Shown here: positions 15,918 to 20,465 of the stretch, piece after piece
Position numbering within the stretch: the stretch's first letter is position 1
How the letters are laid out: each line of letters opens with the position of its first letter
NCBI GenBank assembly: GCA_023388315.1
Contig: JAEWGM010000010.1
Coordinates: 1-22,984 of the forward strand
Source of the DNA: Bacteroidota bacterium
Lineage (GTDB): Bacteria > Bacteroidota > Bacteroidia > Bacteroidales > Dysgonomonadaceae
DNA length: 22,984 nt
Direction: 5' to 3'
Made by a program: the position numbers and the translations under genes
Notes under the pieces: model-generated
Database searches by the model: none
Told to the model about the DNA's origin: nothing
The model's input: the letters and a program-made list of their open reading frames with translations, nothing else

Positions 15918-16340
15918 AACAGCCACAAATTACACGAATTGGCACGAATATAATAATCGACAAAGTCGATTTCATTCGTGGTTATTTGTGCCATTCGTGG
16001 CGGCATTTTTAGTGGAACATCGAAATATTCCGCCCTTTCAGGGCTTGCTTTCTGGGGTGCATCTTTTCCCAACGTTGCACGTTGGGCTGAAATAAGCGAG
16101 CCTTTCAGGCTCTTGATTCCTGGTTGCTATACCGCAATGTAGGACGTTGCCCTATACTTTTTTCTAACGCCACGTTGTGGCTTTCTTACCGATGCCAAAA
16201 ACGAGATTTTGTTTAAAAACCAGAGTTTCGTTTAACCATTTCACACCTCGCCCGGATGGGCGGTATTTTCATAACCTTAGGCGATTTATTCGCCTGAGGT
16301 CAAAAGGAACACCTACATCTCCGCCCGAAGTGGCGGGACT
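15918..16340. repeat. Multi-hairpin intergenic module, copy 2
   Basis: Second copy (about 423 bp), same orientation and same order of hairpins as copy 1. The opening imperfect inverted repeat pairs 15922-15949 with 15974-16001 (28 nt each) and contains an inner ATCGAC-aaa-GTCGAT stem (15956-15970). Further stems: GCCCT-ttc-AGGGC (16032-16044), CCCAACGT/ACGTTGGG (16068-16086), GAGCCT/AGGCTC (16098-16112), GCCAC/GTGGC (16169-16181), TCGCCC/GGGCGG (16248-16263) and a 10-pair stem at 16275-16299. It ends 43 nt from the ppk1 stop codon, so it also forms the 3' flank of ppk1. Confidence 0.75.
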
Positions 16341-16383
16341 TAAAATGAAGAAAGCAGGTTTCCTACGTGGCATCAATTGTGCG

Positions 16384-18453
16384 TCACGAATCAGCATTTT
16401 CTGTGCGCTCTTTCAAATAAGCGTGCGTGGCTTGTTGTGCCCTCACGGGCGGCAGATTGTTGCGCTTGAAAACGTTGTTCATATTTTCATCCACCCACAC
16501 GGCACTTTGGTTATCGGCCAGTTGAATTTTCAGAATATCGATAATTTCCTTTTTAAGTGGCGGCGACAATACCGGGAAAGCCGCTTCAATGCGACGACGA
16601 AGGTTGCGCTCCATCCAATCGGCCGAAGCAAGATACACATCTTCTTTGCCCTCATTATAAAAATACCATACGCGGGCGTGCTCCAAATAAGCATCCACGA
16701 TGCGCGTAACGGTTATGTTTTGGCTGTAGGGCTGGTTGGGCACCAGACAACAAATGCCGCGAATAATGAGGTCGATTTTCACACCCGCTTCGCTGGCACG
16801 ATAGAGTGCATCAATCATTTTCCGATCTTCGAGGCTGTTCATTTTCAGAATAATATAACCCGTGCCGCCTTTTTTCACATTCTCGATTTCACGCTCAATC
16901 ATTTTATGAATTTCGGGAACCATGTTAAACTGCGCAATAAGCAAATGCTTGAATTCGCGCATATGTGGCTTGCCTTCTAAAATACTAAAAACTTCGTCAA
17001 TATCTTTGATAAAATCTTTGTTGGACGTGAGCAACCCTTTATCGGCATAAATGCGGGCGGTTTTTTCGTTGAAGTTGCCCGTTCCCAAATAGGCGTAGCC
17101 TTTGAGCGGATTGTTGGGGTCGTTACTGCGTTTGCGCACATAGGCCAATTTGGCGTGCACCTTAAGCCCCGGCAGGCTGTAGATAATTTTCACGCCGGCC
17201 TGCTGCATCAATTCCGACGAGAGATAGTTGTTTTCTTCATCGAAACGGGCTTTCAATTCTACAAAAACGGTTACTTTTTTGCCGTTTTTCGCTGCGCTGA
17301 TAAGGCTGTTAATCACCGCCGAATTTTCCGCCACACGATATTGTGTTACTTTGATTTCCAACACCTTGGGGTCGAAAGCCGCTTGCAGAAGAAAGCGCAG
17401 CAAATAATCGAACGATTGGTAGGGGAAGTGCAACAGCACATCCTGCTTTCTGAGCACGCGAAGGATGGACGAGTTTTCATCGATTTGCGGCACACGCAAC
17501 GGTGCGGGCAATTGCTGTTTAAGGCTGTCGCCCACGGGGTTGGGCAACTTCATTAAATCGGATAAGTTCAAGTATTTACCCGATGGCAGCAACTCTTCTT
17601 CCTCAATTTCATACGATTCGCACAAATATTTCAGGAAATAATCGGGCATCTCTTTATCGTACTGAAAGCGTGTAACAGCGCCAATTTTGCGCTTGCGCAC
17701 CTTTTTGAGGATTTTTTCGGCAATGTCTTTTTGGTCTTCGTTTTCGAGAGAGAAATCGGCATCGCGCGAAATTTTTATGCTGTAGCAGTCTACGATGTCG
17801 TAACCCGGAAAAACGCTGGCCATATTCGCCTTGATGACATCGTCGATAAACATGATGTAATATTTGCCGTTGTGCGAAGGAAGCTCGATGAAACGGGGGA
17901 TTTTGGTGTACGGAATCTTCATAATGGCGTACGTGTAGGCAAGCCCGTTGCTCTTTTTCTTCTTTTTTTTCAGCAGGCTGATGGCTTGATAAATGCGCCC
18001 GTCTTGAATGAAAGAGTGAATATCGTCTTTTTGCACCACCATCGGTTGAAGATAGGGAAACACTTCTTCGTTGAAATACTTCTCCACATACGCCATGTGA
18101 AAAGGCTCCACTTCGTGCGTTTGGTATAGAATGATGTTGTTCTTTTCCAGTTCGGGGAGAATCATATCGTCAAAAATCCGATAATATTCCTTCTCGTGCT
18201 CGGTAACAATATTGTTGATTTCCACGAGTGTTTGCAGCGCTTCTTCCCGGGTTTCGTCACGTTTAATGGTGTCCAACAACGAGCTATGATACCCCGAAAC
18301 ACGCACTTTGTAATATTCCTCGAGGTTGGATGAATAAATAGAAAGAAACTTAATGCGCTCATATACGGGCAGCCGCTCGTCTCTTGCTTCGAGCAAAACT
18401 CGGTGGTTGAATGAGAGCCAACTGATGTCGCGTTTGAAATATTTGTAAGGCAT
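16384..18453 (-). CDS. ppk1: Polyphosphate kinase 1
   Basis: PPK1 (689 aa) reversibly transfers the ATP gamma-phosphate onto inorganic polyphosphate, an energy and stress store. The four-domain layout is seen: N domain (about 1-105, starting KYFKRDISWLSFNHRVL), head domain (about 106-315), C1 (about 316-500) and C2 (about 503-672). The autophosphorylated histidine is H433 (GLKVHAKLAYV) and the second active-site histidine H592 (YLEHARVWYF); YLGTGNFNEKTARIYADKGL is the conserved C1 stretch. A run of six lysines (162-167) lies in the head domain. Upstream in the same direction is the four-helix-bundle gene; the heptamer array occupies the 91-nt gap, so it would lie in the ppk1 leader. No standard promoter was found in the gap. 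Confidence 0.97.
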   Translation of the reverse strand: MPYKYFKRDISWLSFNHRVLLEARDERLPVYERIKFLSIYSSNLEEYYKVRVSGYHSSLLDTIKRDETREEALQTLVEINNIVTEHEKEYYRIFDDMILPELEKNNIILYQTHEVEPFHMAYVEKYFNEEVFPYLQPMVVQKDDIHSFIQDGRIYQAISLLKKKKKKSNGLAYTYAIMKIPYTKIPRFIELPSHNGKYYIMFIDDVIKANMASVFPGYDIVDCYSIKISRDADFSLENEDQKDIAEKILKKVRKRKIGAVTRFQYDKEMPDYFLKYLCESYEIEEEELLPSGKYLNLSDLMKLPNPVGDSLKQQLPAPLRVPQIDENSSILRVLRKQDVLLHFPYQSFDYLLRFLLQAAFDPKVLEIKVTQYRVAENSAVINSLISAAKNGKKVTVFVELKARFDEENNYLSSELMQQAGVKIIYSLPGLKVHAKLAYVRKRSNDPNNPLKGYAYLGTGNFNEKTARIYADKGLLTSNKDFIKDIDEVFSILEGKPHMREFKHLLIAQFNMVPEIHKMIEREIENVKKGGTGYIILKMNSLEDRKMIDALYRASEAGVKIDLIIRGICCLVPNQPYSQNITVTRIVDAYLEHARVWYFYNEGKEDVYLASADWMERNLRRRIEAAFPVLSPPLKKEIIDILKIQLADNQSAVWVDENMNNVFKRNNLPPVRAQQATHAYLKERTENADS

Positions 18454-18459
18454 ATAAGG

Positions 18460-18540
18460 AGATTGAATAAGATTGATGAGAGATTAAAAATAGATTGAAA
18501 ATAGATTGAATGAGATTGAAAATAGATTGAAGAAGATTGA
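18460..18540 (+). repeat. Phased heptamer array AGATTGA, left arm
   Basis: Eight copies of AGATTGA begin at 18460, 18470, 18481 (variant AGATTAA), 18492, 18503, 18513, 18524 and 18534, so the spacing is 10-11 bp, about one DNA helical turn. The last unit ends 4 nt from the four-helix-bundle stop codon and the first lies 6 nt before the ppk1 start codon. The mirror-image array is at 19025-19093. Confidence 0.85.
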
Positions 18541-18544
18541 TGGG

Positions 18545-18907
18545 TTACAACCGTTTTCGCATAGCAGCTAAAATTTTCAATAATTCTTCGCTCTCAACAT
18601 GCAACTTTTTCACATAGTCAGTAGTTAAAATACCCGAAGCAAGAATTAAATCGAGCCACATTTCCGTTTCATCGGCTTCTTCCACAGCGATGGTCAATTT
18701 ACTAAAGAATTCCGCTTTAGACCTGCTTCTCAATGCTGCTCTGTAGTTTGCATACATAGATGTCCCCGATTTTGTGAGTTGATAATTTACCACCTTGCCA
18801 CGCGTCTTCTCTGGTAACATTTCGGATAAAGATAAAATCTCTAACGAAAAGGCCCTCAACCGGTTTCTTATTTCTATTTTGTAATTTATCCACTCTTGGT
18901 TATTCAT
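18545..18907 (-). CDS. Four-helix-bundle protein (S23/IVP family)
   Basis: A 120-aa all-helical protein from the ATG at 18907; the frame stays open to an upstream ATG at 18973 but the extra 22 residues are poor in family likeness, so the internal start is preferred. The core pattern of the family first found in 23S rRNA intervening sequences is clear: RLRAFSLEILSLSEMLP, then LTKSGTSMYANYRAALRSRS, then KLTIAVEEADETEMWLDLI and a last helix ELLKILAAMRKRL. Related proteins include the Avd accessory protein of diversity-generating retroelements, but no reverse transcriptase is nearby and the molecular role here is unknown. It is flanked on both sides by inverted heptamer arrays and looks more AT-rich than ppk1, which suggests an acquired cassette. 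Confidence 0.82.
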   Translation of the reverse strand: MNNQEWINYKIEIRNRLRAFSLEILSLSEMLPEKTRGKVVNYQLTKSGTSMYANYRAALRSRSKAEFFSKLTIAVEEADETEMWLDLILASGILTTDYVKKLHVESEELLKILAAMRKRL

Positions 18908-18982
18908 ACTCGGATTTTTAAATGATGAACTAAAGCAGTTTTTGCCGCTTTTGAAGCTGTTTAAAATAAACAATAAAATTAG

Positions 18983-18990
18983 TAACTTTG
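18983..18990 (+). promoter_or_regulatory. Putative -7 box (TAACTTTG) for the phosphodiesterase gene
   Basis: TAACTTTG matches TAnnTTTG on the plus strand. The -33 region is poor (no TTTG at 19-21 bp). If used, transcription would run through the right heptamer array before reaching the start at 19107. Confidence 0.35.
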
Positions 18991-19024
18991 TTGCAATAAA
19001 AAAATAATAAATAGCATCTGCTCA

Positions 19025-19093
19025 TCAATCTCATTCAATCTGCATCAATCTCTCATCAATCTCATTAATCTATTTTCAATCTCTCATCAATCT
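19025..19093 (-). repeat. Phased heptamer array TCAATCT, right arm
   Basis: Seven copies of TCAATCT (the reverse complement of AGATTGA) begin at 19025, 19035, 19045, 19056, 19065 (variant TTAATCT), 19076 and 19087, spacing 9-11 bp. The variant unit is third from the outer end, as in the left array, so the two arrays behave as inverted repeats of each other. It lies in the leader of the downstream phosphodiesterase gene, ending 13 nt before its start. Confidence 0.85.
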
Positions 19094-19106
19094 ACCTCCT
19101 CCACAA

Positions 19107-19607
19107 ATGAAAAAAATAGGCCTTCTTTCTGACACGCACAACTTTTGGGATGAAAAATACGAGCATTATTTTGCCGATTGCGACGAAATTTGGCATGCCG
19201 GCGATATCGGATCATTGGCTTTGGCAAGCCGGTTTGAAGCGCTGAAACCGTTTCGTGCCGTTCACGGAAACATCGATGATTTCAGTACACGCCACGCCTA
19301 TCCCGAAACGCTGCGTTTCACGCTGGAAGAAGTGGAAGTGCTGATAACGCACATTGGCGGGTACCCGGGAAGATATGACCCGAAAATCCGATCTCAACTT
19401 TATTCAAAACCGCCCAAGCTGTTTATTTGCGGCCATTCGCATATTCTGAAGGTGATGTACGATAAAAAACTGGAATGCTTGCACATGAATCCCGGCGCGG
19501 CGGGAAAATATGGTTTTCATAAAGTGCGCACGCTGTTGCGTTTTGTATTGGATAAAGGAAATATTCGCGATTTGGAAGTAGTGGAAATGGGAAAACCGTT
19601 AGAGTGA
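19107..19607 (+). CDS. Calcineurin-like metallophosphoesterase, YfcE/MJ0936 type
   Basis: A 166-aa single-domain phosphodiesterase of the YfcE family, which hydrolyse phosphodiester bonds with two bound metal ions; the natural substrate is often unknown. The metal-binding set is complete: D9 and H11 (SDTH), D33 (AGDIG), N55 (HGNID), H82 (THIGG), and H110 and H112 (GHSH). Length is typical. It is divergent from the four-helix-bundle gene, begins 13 nt after the right heptamer array, and its last 9 nt overlap the end of the convergent exporter gene. A cytosolic protein; no signal peptide. Confidence 0.9.
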   Translation: MKKIGLLSDTHNFWDEKYEHYFADCDEIWHAGDIGSLALASRFEALKPFRAVHGNIDDFSTRHAYPETLRFTLEEVEVLITHIGGYPGRYDPKIRSQLYSKPPKLFICGHSHILKVMYDKKLECLHMNPGAAGKYGFHKVRTLLRFVLDKGNIRDLEVVEMGKPLE

Positions 19608-20234
19608 GATGTTAAAAGCCGACATCAGAATGCCGCCCACACCAATCAGCATCAATATAATGCCCACAATTCTGTTCAGCAGCTTCAGCCCATCTCTGTT
19701 AAAATGTTTTCTAATGTGCGAAACAAACGAACTGAGAAAAAACCACCAAATGAGCGCGCCCAATCCAATACCCAAAATACCCGCTGCCAAAAAACTTTGT
19801 CCGTCCACAATGGGGTTGAAACTGAAACGAGCAAACAGCGTAGCAAAAACAAAGAGAATGGCCACGTTGGTGAAGGTGAGCAAAAACGATGAAAAAAAAT
19901 ACCGCACATAGCGGGTGTCATCGGTGACCAACGTGGGCGTCCATCCTTTCAAGGGATTGGTTTTAAACACGCTCAGCCCAAACAACACAAGCACCACGCT
20001 CCCGATAAATTGAAGTTTCATCTCGTTTTTGGTAAGAAAATCGGCCGCGAAAGTCATTCCCCACAACGTAACAAATCCATAAATTAGGTCGGAAGACAAG
20101 GCTCCCAATCCGGTAACAAAACCGTGCCAACGTCCTCTGTTTAAGGTGCGTTGCACACATAGCATGTTTATCGGGCCCATTGGTGCCGAAGTGAGCAACC
20201 CAATGGCAACACCTTTGAAGAGTATTTCAATCAT
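19599..20234 (-). CDS. LysE/RhtB family exporter
   Basis: An inner-membrane protein (211 aa) of the LysE superfamily, which export amino acids or related small solutes; the substrate cannot be told from sequence. About six hydrophobic helices are seen (near residues 5-25, 40-65, 73-90, 110-135, 145-170 and 185-207). The family motif is at the N-terminus, GLLTSAPMGPINMLCVQRTL, where the small residues and prolines of the first helix are conserved. The start at 20234 has a good phylum-type promoter upstream (20272-20302). It converges on the phosphodiesterase gene with a 9-nt overlap and is divergent from purL. Confidence 0.85.
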   Translation of the reverse strand: MIEILFKGVAIGLLTSAPMGPINMLCVQRTLNRGRWHGFVTGLGALSSDLIYGFVTLWGMTFAADFLTKNEMKLQFIGSVVLVLFGLSVFKTNPLKGWTPTLVTDDTRYVRYFFSSFLLTFTNVAILFVFATLFARFSFNPIVDGQSFLAAGILGIGLGALIWWFFLSSFVSHIRKHFNRDGLKLLNRIVGIILMLIGVGGILMSAFNISL

Positions 20235-20271
20235 AGCGTGTTTTCACCGAAAATTATTCGTTTTTGCGGCG

Positions 20272-20302
20272 CAAAGATACATTCTTTATTAAAACCGACA
20301 AA
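20272..20302 (-). promoter_or_regulatory. Bacteroidota-type promoter for the LysE-family gene
   Basis: Read on the minus strand: TTTG (20299-20302), 19-bp spacer, TATCTTTG (20272-20279), an exact match to the phylum consensus. The implied start lies about 30 nt upstream of the exporter's ATG. Confidence 0.78.
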
Positions 20303-20338
20303 ACAAGAATTTAGTTCGCCATTTCATCGGTTTTTCAT

Positions 20339-20346
20339 TAACTTTG
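20339..20346 (+). promoter_or_regulatory. Putative -7 box (TAACTTTG) for purL
   Basis: TAACTTTG matches TAnnTTTG. Upstream, TTCG at 20315-20318 is a near-match to the -33 TTTG with a 20-bp spacer. It lies back-to-back with the exporter promoter and would give purL a leader of about 110 nt. Confidence 0.55.
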
Positions 20347-20465
20347 CAACTCATTTAGCAACAGGCGAAGAGGAAAGGGCCAAAAGTGACGAAGTGAAAG
20401 GCTTCCGGGCACTCACAACCCGCGCTTCGCAAGCCATAATTAAAATAATTCCTATTTTTATTGAT
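20347..20465 (+). other. purL leader with possible long-range stem
   Basis: No gene fits here. GCGAAG (20365-20370) is complementary to CTTCGC (20425-20430), and local GAAG/CTTC pairings compete with it, so alternative folds are possible. It does not match any riboswitch consensus that could be recalled. Confidence 0.3.

Noticed and set aside
15433..16340. Insertion sequence
   Set aside because: No transposase reading frame or flanking target duplication was found; only palindromic repeats are present.
16177..16980. 267-codon plus-strand open frame
   Set aside because: It is partly in the repeat module and partly antisense to the 3' end of ppk1, with no family likeness.
18460..18540. CRISPR array
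   Set aside because: The repeated unit is only 7 bp and the gaps are 3-4 bp; there are no spacers of normal length and no cas genes.
18908..18973. N-terminal extension of the four-helix-bundle protein from the upstream ATG
   Set aside because: The 22 extra residues (rich in S, F, K and N) do not resemble the family; the internal ATG at 18907 gives the usual N-terminus.
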